Source of the DNA: Denitratimonas yunnanensis (SeqCode)
GTDB taxonomy: Bacteria > Pseudomonadota > Gammaproteobacteria > Xanthomonadales > Xanthomonadaceae
Assembly (NCBI GenBank): GCA_026410415.1
Contig: JAPMLR010000002.1
Location: 413,010-477,009 of the forward strand
DNA: 64,000 nt
Direction of reading: 5' to 3'
The notes below the pieces were generated by a model. It ran no database searches. It had not been told where the DNA came from and saw nothing but the letters and a program-made list of their open reading frames with translations. Below are positions 9,298-17,298 of the stretch, piece by piece. Position 1 is the stretch's first letter. Every line of letters starts with the position of its first letter. The translations under genes were made by a program, and so were the position numbers.

Positions 9298-9308
9298 GGG
9301 TCGTCATG

Positions 9309-9339
9309 AAAAAAGCCGCCCGCAAACAGTGCGGGCGGC
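9309..9339 (-). terminator. Rho-independent terminator of the M28 peptidase gene
   Basis: A 10-bp stem (GCCGCCCGCA / TGCGGGCGGC) with loop AACAG, followed on the minus strand by six Ts (9309-9314). It separates the peptidase gene from the exporter start at 9297. Confidence 0.85.
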
Positions 9340-9401
9340 CGGGGAAAGTCATCGAATCACGTCGCGCCCGGGGTACGGGGCGCAACGTGTTCTGTTTCGT
9401 G

Positions 9402-11126
9402 TCAGGGGGATTGGGCGGTTTCCGCACGTTGCGTGTCACGCAAGGTGCGGAACGGATGGCCGGGATACCAGTTCGGCCAGGAGTCGCCATCGGTGAGCAC
9501 GCGACCGACGTCGTACAGAGCCTCCAGATCCTGTACCACGCCACCCAGATCCCAGTTCGGATCGACCACGTCATCGGGCTTGTGGTAGCGATTGGCGACG
9601 TAGTCTTCGGACAGCGCGATGCCGAACTCCTCGCCCTTTTCGACGTTGTCCAGTCCCGACTTGGCATAAAGCGCAGGAACGCCCGCCTTGGCGAAGTTGA
9701 AATGGTCGGAGCGGAAGTAGTACCCCTTCTCGACGCTTTCTTCCGCGTGCAGGACGCGGCCCTGACGTTCCGCGATGGGGCGCAGGATGTCTTCCAGTTC
9801 GGATGCGCCGTAGCCGGTCACCACGATGTCGCGGGTCTTGCCGACGATGGTCATGGCGTCGAGGTTGATGACGCCCACGGTGTCGCGCATCGGGAACGTC
9901 GGGTGGGCAACGTAGTACTTGGAGCCGAGCAGGCCGGATTCTTCCAGCGTCACCGCGGCGAAAAGCACCGAGCGCTTGGGCGGCTCGCCCCGCACGAAGG
10001 CTTCGGCGATTTCCAGAATGCCGGCAATGCCGGTGGCGTTGTCGATGGCGCCATTGAAGATCTGGGTATTGCCGGCTGCGTCGGTCATCGTGCCCAGATG
10101 GTCCCAATGACCCATGTACACCACCACCTCATCCGGGCGTTCGCTGCCGGGAAGCAGCGCGAGCACGTTGTTGGATTCGGAATGCTTGATGGTGCTCTGA
10201 ATGGTGGCCGATAGCGTGGCCGGCAGAGGCACCGGTTTGAATCCGCGCTTGTTGGCGGCCAGGCGCATCGCTTCGAGCGAGAGGCCCGATCGGGCGAACA
10301 GATCTTGCGCCACTTCACCGGTGATCCAGCCCTGCAGAGGCAGGCGCGGTTCGGGGTCTTCCGCTGCGGGAAGATCGAATTGCGGTCCGGTCCAGCCGTT
10401 TTCCACGACGCCCCAGCCATAGGCCGCACCGGCGGTGTCGTGGATGATGATGGCGCCGGTCGCGCCCTGGCGCGCCGCTTCCTCGAACTTGTAGGTCCAG
10501 CGACCGTAATAGGTCATGCGCCTGCCGCCGAACAGATCGGGGTCATCCACATGAAAGCCGGGGTCGTTGATCAGCATCACGACCGTTTTGCCGGCGACAT
10601 CCAAGCCCGCATAGTCGTTCCAGTTCTCCTCCGGTGCGACCACGCCATAACCGACGAACACCAGCTGGCTGTCGATCACTTCGATGGTTTCCTGGCCAGT
10701 CCGTGTGCCGGCCACCCACTGCGAGCCGAAGCTCCATTCCAGTGCCTTGCCCTTCACCGCCACCGCAGCGGTGACCGGCGCGGCCGTGGTTTCCACCATC
10801 GGTACGCTCTGGTACCAGTCGTCACCGTTGCCCGGGGAAAGACCGAGCGATTTGAAATAGTCGCGCAGGTACTCGATCGTCAGGGTTTCACCCTGCGTGC
10901 CGGGGGCGCGACCGGCAAACGCATCGGACGCAAGGATCGTGGTGTGGTGGAGGAAGTCCTCGGCCGTGATGGCGGGGCTGAAGGTGTGTGCCTCCGGCGC
11001 GGGGGATGACGCGGGCGAACTTGACGCCGCAGGCGCGGCGGAAGGCGCGGCGGATTCGGACTGCGGACGTTCGCAGCCCGAAAGCGCGGCGCAGGTCAGG
11101 GCCGCCAGCAGTAGCGGGTATCGCAT
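9402..11126 (-). CDS. M28-family metallopeptidase, lipoprotein, with PA insert
   Basis: A 574-residue exported peptidase. The N-terminus is a lipoprotein signal (ALTCAALSGC, lipid-anchored Cys18) followed by an Ala/Ser/Pro linker. Residues about 150-270 resemble a protease-associated (PA) domain. The catalytic part carries the M28 di-zinc pattern: His340 and Asp342 in MGHWDHLG, Asp362, the Glu395-Glu396 pair in LEESGLLG, Asp423, and His475 in RSDHFNFAKAG. All expected ligands are present. It probably acts as an aminopeptidase on peptides at the outer membrane or periplasm. Single-gene unit ended by the terminator at 9309-9339. Confidence 0.9.
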   Translation of the reverse strand: MRYPLLLAALTCAALSGCERPQSESAAPSAAPAASSSPASSPAPEAHTFSPAITAEDFLHHTTILASDAFAGRAPGTQGETLTIEYLRDYFKSLGLSPGNGDDWYQSVPMVETTAAPVTAAVAVKGKALEWSFGSQWVAGTRTGQETIEVIDSQLVFVGYGVVAPEENWNDYAGLDVAGKTVVMLINDPGFHVDDPDLFGGRRMTYYGRWTYKFEEAARQGATGAIIIHDTAGAAYGWGVVENGWTGPQFDLPAAEDPEPRLPLQGWITGEVAQDLFARSGLSLEAMRLAANKRGFKPVPLPATLSATIQSTIKHSESNNVLALLPGSERPDEVVVYMGHWDHLGTMTDAAGNTQIFNGAIDNATGIAGILEIAEAFVRGEPPKRSVLFAAVTLEESGLLGSKYYVAHPTFPMRDTVGVINLDAMTIVGKTRDIVVTGYGASELEDILRPIAERQGRVLHAEESVEKGYYFRSDHFNFAKAGVPALYAKSGLDNVEKGEEFGIALSEDYVANRYHKPDDVVDPNWDLGGVVQDLEALYDVGRVLTDGDSWPNWYPGHPFRTLRDTQRAETAQSP

Positions 11127-11192
11127 GGGGAAACCTCCTCAAGGTTCCGAACGGGAACCGCATTGTAGGCAGGTTTTCCCCATGCGCGATGC

Positions 11193-11864
11193 TCAGCGTT
11201 CGACGGGTTCGGGGTTGGCCACCTTGGCGTCCGGATCCACCGTCAGAGTCACTTCGCGCTTGAACACCAGCTGTCCTTCGAGCGTCGCGCCAGCCTCGAT
11301 CGTCACCTTGGGGGGATCGGACTTGCCGAACGAAAAGCCCTTCGGCTTGTGCACCACGATGTCGCCGCGCACCACGGTGTCCCGGCCGATGAGGACGTTG
11401 CCGTTGACCGTCTCGACGCTGCCGCCGATCGTGGTTCCGGCCAGGGTGATGTCGCCGTTGACGTTCTCGACGTCGCTGCCGACGCTGGCGCGCGTCACGG
11501 TGATGGCGCCGTTCACCGCTTCGATGCCGCCCCCGATTCGGCTCCCTGCACCCACATCGATCCGGCCACTGACCGTTTCGACATCGCCGTTCACCACGAC
11601 GTTCTCGCCGATGGAGATGTCGCCGTTGACGGTTTCCGCATCGTCGATGCGGGCGTTCTCGGCAATGGCGATGCTGCCGTTGACCGTTTCCACGTCACGC
11701 GCGCTGGCGCCCGATTCCAGTCGGATCGAGCCATTCACGGTTTCGAGGTTGCCGTAGCTCTTGCCGGCTTCGGCCCGGATGCCGCCGTTGACCTTGCCGA
11801 CATCCTGTTGCGCCAGCACCATCGGGCTGACGAGAAGGGAAAGCACGAAAAAAGTCCTGCGCAT
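11193..11864 (-). CDS. Secreted beta-solenoid protein with 18-residue VNG repeats
   Basis: A 223-residue protein with a signal peptide (MRRTFFVLSLLVSPMVLA, then QQ) and a good ribosome site AAGGAG before the ATG. Residues 24-160 are eight copies of a unit with core ETVNGxI; the second core residue of each falls at 26, 44, 62, 80, 99, 118, 136 and 154, that is every 18-19 residues. This regular hydrophobic pattern predicts a right- or left-handed beta-helix like bactofilins or polymer-forming adhesins. The C-terminal 60 residues are not repetitive and contain HKPKGFSFGKSDPPKVTIEA. No bactofilin gene partners are nearby. The function is unknown. Confidence 0.75.
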   Translation of the reverse strand: MRRTFFVLSLLVSPMVLAQQDVGKVNGGIRAEAGKSYGNLETVNGSIRLESGASARDVETVNGSIAIAENARIDDAETVNGDISIGENVVVNGDVETVSGRIDVGAGSRIGGGIEAVNGAITVTRASVGSDVENVNGDITLAGTTIGGSVETVNGNVLIGRDTVVRGDIVVHKPKGFSFGKSDPPKVTIEAGATLEGQLVFKREVTLTVDPDAKVANPEPVER

Positions 11865-12005
11865 GACGATTCTCCTTGAAGCAAGGGGGAGTGATGGGTC
11901 GCCTCCCATGACGCAGTTTCCGGCGACCTGTGACGGCCTGGTTCCGCTGCCGCCTGACCAGCATCCGCTATCATCAGCCGGTTTCTCACTGCCGGAAGTC
12001 ATGCC

Positions 12006-13538
12006 GTGTCCCGACCCAAGCCCGTATTGTTGTTGATTCTGGATGGTTGGGGACACCGCGAGGATCCGGCCGACAATGCCATCGCCCAGGCACGCCTGCC
12101 GCATTGGCATGCCCTTGTTCGCGATTGCCCCAACACGCTGGTGCATACCTCCGGCTTGCATGTAGGCCTGCCCGATGGGCAGATGGGCAATTCCGAAGTG
12201 GGTCACATGAATCTGGGCGCGGGGCGCGTGGTGTATCAGGACCTCACCCGCATCGACGCCGCCATTGCCGACGGAAGCTTTTTCGCCAATGCCGAGCTGG
12301 TTGCCGCCTGTGATGACGTGAAAGCCACGGGTGGCACCTTGCACGTGTTAGGGCTGCTGTCTCCCGGTGGTGTGCACAGTCACGAAAACCATGTCTTCGC
12401 GATGCTCGAACTCGCCCGCCGTCAAGGTGTGGCGCGCATTGCGGTACATGCGTTCCTCGATGGTCGCGACACGCCACCGCAATCGGCACGGGCCAGTCTG
12501 GAAAAATTGTCGGGTGCCTGCGCCGGTGTGCCGGGTGCCTATGTTTCGAGCGTTTCCGGCCGGTATTTCGCGATGGACCGCGACAACCGCTGGGATCGCG
12601 TCGAGAAGGCCTATCTGGCCATCGCGCAGGCCGACGCGCCGTTGCATGCCGCCGATCCGATCGAGGCACTCGATGCCGCGTACGCGCGCGGCGAAACCGA
12701 CGAGTTCGTCCAGCCGACGGTCTTGGCCGGCGCCATGCCGATGCGTGATGGTGATGCCGTGGTGTTCATGAATTTCCGTGCCGATCGCGCGCGCGAAATC
12801 ACCGCCTGCTTCGTGCAGCCGGACTTCGCGGGGTTCGTGCGTCCGCGCGCAATCGCGCTGTCGCGCTATGTCTGCTTGACGGAATATGACGCCACCTTGC
12901 CGGCAGCGGTGGCCTATGGTCCCGAGAGTCTGGTCAACACCTTGCCCGAGGTGCTTGCGCGGCACGGGCTGACCCAACTGCGCATCGCCGAGACGGAGAA
13001 ATACGCACACGTCACGTTCTTCTTCAGCGGCGGCCGCGAGGACGTGTGGCCCGGCGAGGAGCGATTGCTCGTGCCCAGCCCGAAGGTGGCCACGTATGAC
13101 CTCATGCCGGAGATGAGCGCGCCGGAAGTCACGCGCAACCTGGTCGAGGCGATCGAGCATCAGACCTGCGATGTCATCATCTGCAATCTCGCCAATCCCG
13201 ACATGGTGGGGCACACCGGCGACCTCGCCGCGGCGGTGAAGGCCGCCGAAGCCATCGACGTGGCGATCGGTGACATCACCGCTGCGCTGCGCAAGGTCGG
13301 CGGAGAAATGCTGCTCACGGCCGACCACGGCAACCTGGAAATGATGCGTGACGTCGGCACGGGGCAGCCGCATACCGCGCATACCACGGGTCCGGTGCCG
13401 CTGGTGTATCTGGGACGACGCGCCACGTTGCGCGGAGGTGGTTCGCTGCGTGACATCGCCCCGACGTTGCTGCATCTGCTCGGCATCGCGCCGCCTCGCG
13501 AGATGACCGGTCAGAACCTCGTCGACTTTCTTTCCTGA
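12006..13538 (+). CDS. gpmI: 2,3-bisphosphoglycerate-independent phosphoglycerate mutase
   Basis: A 510-residue glycolytic enzyme interconverting 3- and 2-phosphoglycerate with two manganese ions. Asp13 (LILDGWG) and the catalytic Ser63 in GQMGNSEVGHMNLGAGR are in place, as are C-terminal metal ligands in LTADHGNLEMM and HTAHTTGPVPL. The start is GTG; an ATG five bases earlier is out of frame. It is 15 bases upstream of envC, as in several gammaproteobacteria where gpmI and envC are neighbours. Confidence 0.96.
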   Translation: MSRPKPVLLLILDGWGHREDPADNAIAQARLPHWHALVRDCPNTLVHTSGLHVGLPDGQMGNSEVGHMNLGAGRVVYQDLTRIDAAIADGSFFANAELVAACDDVKATGGTLHVLGLLSPGGVHSHENHVFAMLELARRQGVARIAVHAFLDGRDTPPQSARASLEKLSGACAGVPGAYVSSVSGRYFAMDRDNRWDRVEKAYLAIAQADAPLHAADPIEALDAAYARGETDEFVQPTVLAGAMPMRDGDAVVFMNFRADRAREITACFVQPDFAGFVRPRAIALSRYVCLTEYDATLPAAVAYGPESLVNTLPEVLARHGLTQLRIAETEKYAHVTFFFSGGREDVWPGEERLLVPSPKVATYDLMPEMSAPEVTRNLVEAIEHQTCDVIICNLANPDMVGHTGDLAAAVKAAEAIDVAIGDITAALRKVGGEMLLTADHGNLEMMRDVGTGQPHTAHTTGPVPLVYLGRRATLRGGGSLRDIAPTLLHLLGIAPPREMTGQNLVDFLS

Positions 13539-13553
13539 TCCGGCGGGCCCCCG

Positions 13554-14741
13554 GTGAAGCGCAGCCACGTGTCACCGCTGACTCGCCGATGGCTGGTCCT
13601 TCTGATGGTAGCGTGCGCGACATTCATTGCCGCGTTTTCCTCAACGGCAGACGATCGCGCCGCGCGCGAGGCGGAGACGCAGCGCAAGCTGACGGCGATC
13701 CGGGAAGAGATTGCGTCGCTGACGTCGGTTCGCAACAACCTCGACGCGGAACGCAGTGATGCGGCCCGCGCGTTGCGCGAGGCCGACCAGAGCGTGGACA
13801 GCGAAAGCCGTATCCTGCGCGAGATCGAGGCCCGGATCGACGAGCAGGCGCAGGCCCTGGAACACCTGGAGGGCGAGCGCACTGCGTTGGAACAACGCCT
13901 CGGTACGCAGAGGGAAGCGCTGGCTGCGCTGCTCCGATCGGCGTACGCATTGGGTCGGCACGAACAGCTCAAGCTGCTGCTGGCGCAGGACCGGATCGAT
14001 GCGTTGGCGCGGGTGTTGGCCTATCACCGTTACTTCCAGCGCGAACGCATCCAGCGTATCGATACCCTGCTCGCGGAGCTGGAGGAGCTGGCGACCGTGG
14101 TCCGCCAAGTCCGGGAACAACGCGAGGCGCTTGATGCCAGCCAGGCCGAACAGGCCGCGCGCATCGTCGAACTGGAAAGCGTGCGCGAAACGCGCCGCAC
14201 CCTCGTGGCCGAACTGGACAACCGCTTCAAGGATACCGACAGTCGCTTGCGCGCCTTGGGTCGTGACGAACAGGCGCTGGCGAAGTTGCTGGAGAAGTTG
14301 CAGGACATCTTCGCCGACATCCCCGAGCGCCTCGACGCCGCGCAGCCGTTCGCCCAGCGCAAGGGGCGCCTGGGCCAACCGCTGGCAGGTCGCACCCGGG
14401 TTGGCTACGGCGGCAGTCTGCCCGATGGTCGCAAGAGCCTGGGCTGGCTGATCGAGGCTGAGCCCGGTGCCCCGGTGAAGGCTGTCGCGCACGGCCGTGT
14501 CGCGTTTTCCGACTGGCTCAAGGGCTACGGCCTCATCGTGATCCTCGACCACGGTGAGGGCTGGATGAGCCTTTACGCGCAGAACGACAGCCTGCACCGC
14601 GACGTGGGCGACTGGGTCAATCCCGGCGACACGCTGGCCAGTGCCGGCAGTTCCGGCGGCCAGGCGCACGCAGCGTTGTATTTCGAACTGCGCCGCAATG
14701 GGCGTCCGGTGGATCCAAGAGGCTGGTTCGCCGCACGCTGA
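13554..14741 (+). CDS. envC: Murein hydrolase activator EnvC
   Basis: A 395-residue periplasmic protein: N-terminal hydrophobic signal sequence (to about residue 33), a long coiled coil (about 35-260) rich in Glu, Arg, Leu and Gln, and a C-terminal LytM/peptidase M23 domain (about 280-395). The LytM part reads VAFSDWLKGYGLIVILDHG and SSGGQAHAALYFELRRNG, like the degenerate, catalytically inactive E. coli EnvC, which activates amidases AmiA/AmiB during daughter-cell separation. The start is GTG. It is probably co-transcribed with gpmI. Confidence 0.92.
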   Translation: MKRSHVSPLTRRWLVLLMVACATFIAAFSSTADDRAAREAETQRKLTAIREEIASLTSVRNNLDAERSDAARALREADQSVDSESRILREIEARIDEQAQALEHLEGERTALEQRLGTQREALAALLRSAYALGRHEQLKLLLAQDRIDALARVLAYHRYFQRERIQRIDTLLAELEELATVVRQVREQREALDASQAEQAARIVELESVRETRRTLVAELDNRFKDTDSRLRALGRDEQALAKLLEKLQDIFADIPERLDAAQPFAQRKGRLGQPLAGRTRVGYGGSLPDGRKSLGWLIEAEPGAPVKAVAHGRVAFSDWLKGYGLIVILDHGEGWMSLYAQNDSLHRDVGDWVNPGDTLASAGSSGGQAHAALYFELRRNGRPVDPRGWFAAR

Positions 14742-14933
14742 GTGGCAACCAGTCGATGTCTTGCTTGTCCGGCAGCAGTGCGTGCGACGTATTGGTCAGG
14801 TGCGGACAACCTCGGGAACTGCCGACTCGCGCTTCGCATGGGCAGCGGCTTGGAGTTTCCCATCGTTTCCCCTGGGTCCGCGGGAAGCGATGCATTGCCT
14901 GCTCGTGCAGTGCAATCGAACGACCGATGGCCG

Positions 14934-16199
14934 TCAGCGGAACTCGAAGATTTCGTGCCGGAGCTGGCTCTCCGCCACGCCGTTTTCCCGCATCAGCCGG
15001 CGTACCTCGTCGAGCAGGCCGGCCGGGCCACAGAAGCTGATCCTAACCTGGGATGCTCCCGCCTCCTGCACCCGCTGCGCGAAGTGCTGGCGAAACGCGG
15101 GGGCACCCGGTCCTGTCGCGATTTCGATCAGCTCGATGCCTTGTTCCTGCGCCATCTTCGGCAGTTCGACGGACTCCGGAGTCTCGCGGCCCGGCGTGAA
15201 GAAATGGAGAAATGTCACCCGCTCCAGTCCGCTCGCGGCAGTGTCCTTCAGCCACGAAATGAAAGGCGTCACACCCACGCCACCAGCGATCCAGATTTCC
15301 CTCCGCGCGCCTGTCTTGTGGTTGAACCGACCGTAGGGCGCGTAGATCTCCGCGACCATGCCGGGCTTGGCTTCCTTCACCAGGCGCGCGGTGTAGTCGC
15401 CCAGTGCGCGCACCATGAAGGCAATGCCGCCATCGGGCTGTTCGGCGCTGGCAATGGTGAACGGGTGTGGTTCTCGCAGCCCTTCCTGCTGGAAGGAGAG
15501 GAAGGCGAACTGGCCGGGATGGAAGGGAATCCTCCGACCCTCCGGAACAAGTTGCAGATGGACCGCGCTGCCGCTGGTCGTCACGGTGTGCAGGCGGTAC
15601 CTGGCGTGTTGCGACAGCACCGGATACAGCAGGAGCTTGTAGAGCGCCGCCCATGCACCGAGGGCGGACAGTCACGCCAACCAGATGCCCGGCGGGCTGG
15701 CCAGCGCGATGGGCGACTTGAAGCTGAGCCAGTGCGCGACCACGATCAGGAACAACGGTCCGGACAGCTTGTGCCAACATCGCCAGGTGCGGTACGAGAT
15801 CTTCCGGTTCAGCGCGAGCAGCACGATCAGCATCAACGCCACGAAGCTGAGCTGGCGCACCAGACGCGTCCACGGACCAGGCAAAGGCAGGATTGCTGCC
15901 GTCTGCCATTCCTGCACGCCCGCCTTGAAAACCAGATGCACCGAGGCGAACACCAGTGCCCAGACGCCAAGCCACTTGTGCGTCTCGTAGACGCGATCCA
16001 GCCCGCCGAACAAGGACTCGATGCTTTTCCATCGCGCGCCAAGCACGGCAGCCAGCGCCATCAGCGACAGCGCACAGACACCCGAGCCGAGACTGAGCAG
16101 GGCGGTCGTCGGCCAAGTCGACATCGGGACCACCGATGCAGTCAGCGCAAAGCTCGCCAGTACTGCCGGGATGATCAAGGAACGCGATCCAAGTTGCAT
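14934..16199 (-). pseudogene. Ferric-reductase-like flavocytochrome, interrupted by an in-frame TGA
   Basis: Two parts lie in exactly the same frame and are separated by a single TGA codon at 15672-15674. The upstream part (start ATG at 16199) is a multi-pass heme membrane domain with conserved His in ETHKWLGVWAL, SVHLVF, CWHKLSG and VVAHWLS. After the stop the frame continues without shift through a juxtamembrane helix (ALYKLLLYPVLSQHARYRL) into a FAD/NAD(P)-binding ferredoxin-reductase domain with EPHPFTIAS and WIAGGVGVTPFISW. Joined, the protein would be 421 residues, the normal length for this family. Either the gene is a recent nonsense allele or the base call is wrong. Translation could restart at MLSQHARY (15620), giving a soluble reductase fragment. 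Confidence 0.85.
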
Positions 16200-16377
16200 G
16201 ACAATGCACCCGGAAGAAGATGGGACGATTGTGATCGTCCGGCGATGCGGCCATATGATTGGCGTCAACTGCGACGCCGGTGACGGATTCATCGGTCGGC
16301 GGGTTTCGGCGCGATTCATCGCGACCGCACGTGGCTCGCGGACGGGAGGTTGTCGTGCCGCCGTGGCGGCGTCAAAC

Positions 16378-17124
16378 GGGCCTGTCCAAGATTTTGTGTA
16401 ACCGGGTTCCCGGCAGGAGACTGCCAATCTACCCGGAGACACCATGAGCACACGCAAACACGAGGTTCCCGACGCGCTGCTTGACGAGTTGCTGGCCAAC
16501 TACCAGAAGCCCGAAGACCTGATCGGTGAGAACGGCCTGCTGAAGCAACTGACCAAGCGGCTGGTCGAGCGGGCGCTGGACGCGGAGATGACCGCGCAGT
16601 TGGGCCACGAGCGCCACGGATCGGTCGCCAACGCCAGCGGCAACACCCGCAACGGGCGCAGCCGCAAGACGCTCAAGGGCGAGTTCGGTGAGTTGCCGAT
16701 CGAAGTGCCTCGCGACCGCGAGGGCAGTTTCGAGCCGCAGATCGTGCCCAAGCACCAGACGTGCTGGAGCGGCTTCGACGAGAAGGTGCTGTCGCTGTAC
16801 GCCCGCGGGATGACGGTGCGCGAGATCCAGGCGCACCTACAGGAGATGTGCGGGGCCGAGATCTCGCCCAGCCTGATCTCTAACGTGACCGATGCGGTCG
16901 TCGATGAGGTCAAGGTCTGGCAGGCCAGCCCGCTGGATGCGGTCTACCCCATCGTCTACCTGGACTGCATCCACGTGAAGGTGCGCGACGGTGCGGTGCG
17001 GGCCAAGGCGGTGTACCTGGCCATCGGCATCACCCTGACCGGCGAGAAGGAGGTGCTGGGCCTGTGGTTGTCGCAAAACGAGGGGGCCAAGGCCTCGACA
17101 AACGCACAACAAATGCTCGAATAG
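16378..17124 (+). mobile_element. IS256-family insertion sequence remnant (left end retained, right end lost)
   Basis: The left end reads GGGCCTGTCCAAGATTTTGT from 16378, typical of IS256-family termini, about 66 bases before the transposase start. The transposase frame is intact until about residue 215, then diverges. No inverted copy of the left end is visible downstream up to 17300. The element is therefore a 5' fragment left by deletion or recombination; it lies between the broken reductase gene and the large defence-type gene. Confidence 0.75.
16444..17124 (+). pseudogene. IS256-family (Mutator-type) transposase, C-terminally truncated
   Basis: 226 codons remain; full-length members have about 400. 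The N-terminal region (LTKRLVERALDAEMTAQLGH, NTRNGRSRKTLKGEFGEL) and the start of the DDE domain (PIVYLDCIHVKVRDG with the first catalytic Asp, then GEKEVLGLWLSQNEGAK) are clear. After NEGAK the sequence changes to KASTNAQQMLE and stops, losing the second Asp and the Glu of the DDE triad, so it cannot transpose. An upstream ribosome site (CCCGGAGACACC) is preserved. Confidence 0.85.
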
Positions 17125-17199
17125 CGAGTCGCCCTCGCCAGTCGCGCCGGAGATCGAAGCCGAGGCGAGTGTCCAAATAGGACCAATTTCACGCGCACC

Positions 17200-17236
17200 A
17201 GCATCCTACAAGACAATGTCCGCTTCTGGCCGAAAG
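17200..17236. repeat. Short imperfect palindrome resembling dispersed repeats of other genomes
   Basis: Between the IS remnant and the large gene, the stretch containing TGTCCGCTTCTGGCCGAAAG followed by CCGACG is an imperfect palindrome around TGGCC. Palindromes of this TGTCCGCTT...AAGCGGACA type are scattered between genes in many proteobacteria, especially alphaproteobacteria. No second copy was noticed in the window. Confidence 0.35.
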
Positions 17237-17282
17237 CCGACGTAGAATTTTGAGTCAAACAGAAAAGACTCCAATCCGAATA

Positions 17283-17298
17283 GAGCAGCATGCTGCTC
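17283..17298. repeat. 16-bp perfect palindrome at the end of the large defence-type gene
   Basis: GAGCAGCATGCTGCTC overlaps the stop codon of the 2271-residue gene. It can form a six-base stem with a CATG loop but has no following T tract on either strand, so it is not a standard intrinsic terminator. Confidence 0.5.

Noticed and set aside
15672..15674. Selenocysteine at the TGA of the ferric-reductase gene
   Set aside because: The TGA lies in a hydrophobic membrane segment, not at a redox site, and I see no stem-loop of the bacterial SECIS type right after it. A nonsense change is simpler.
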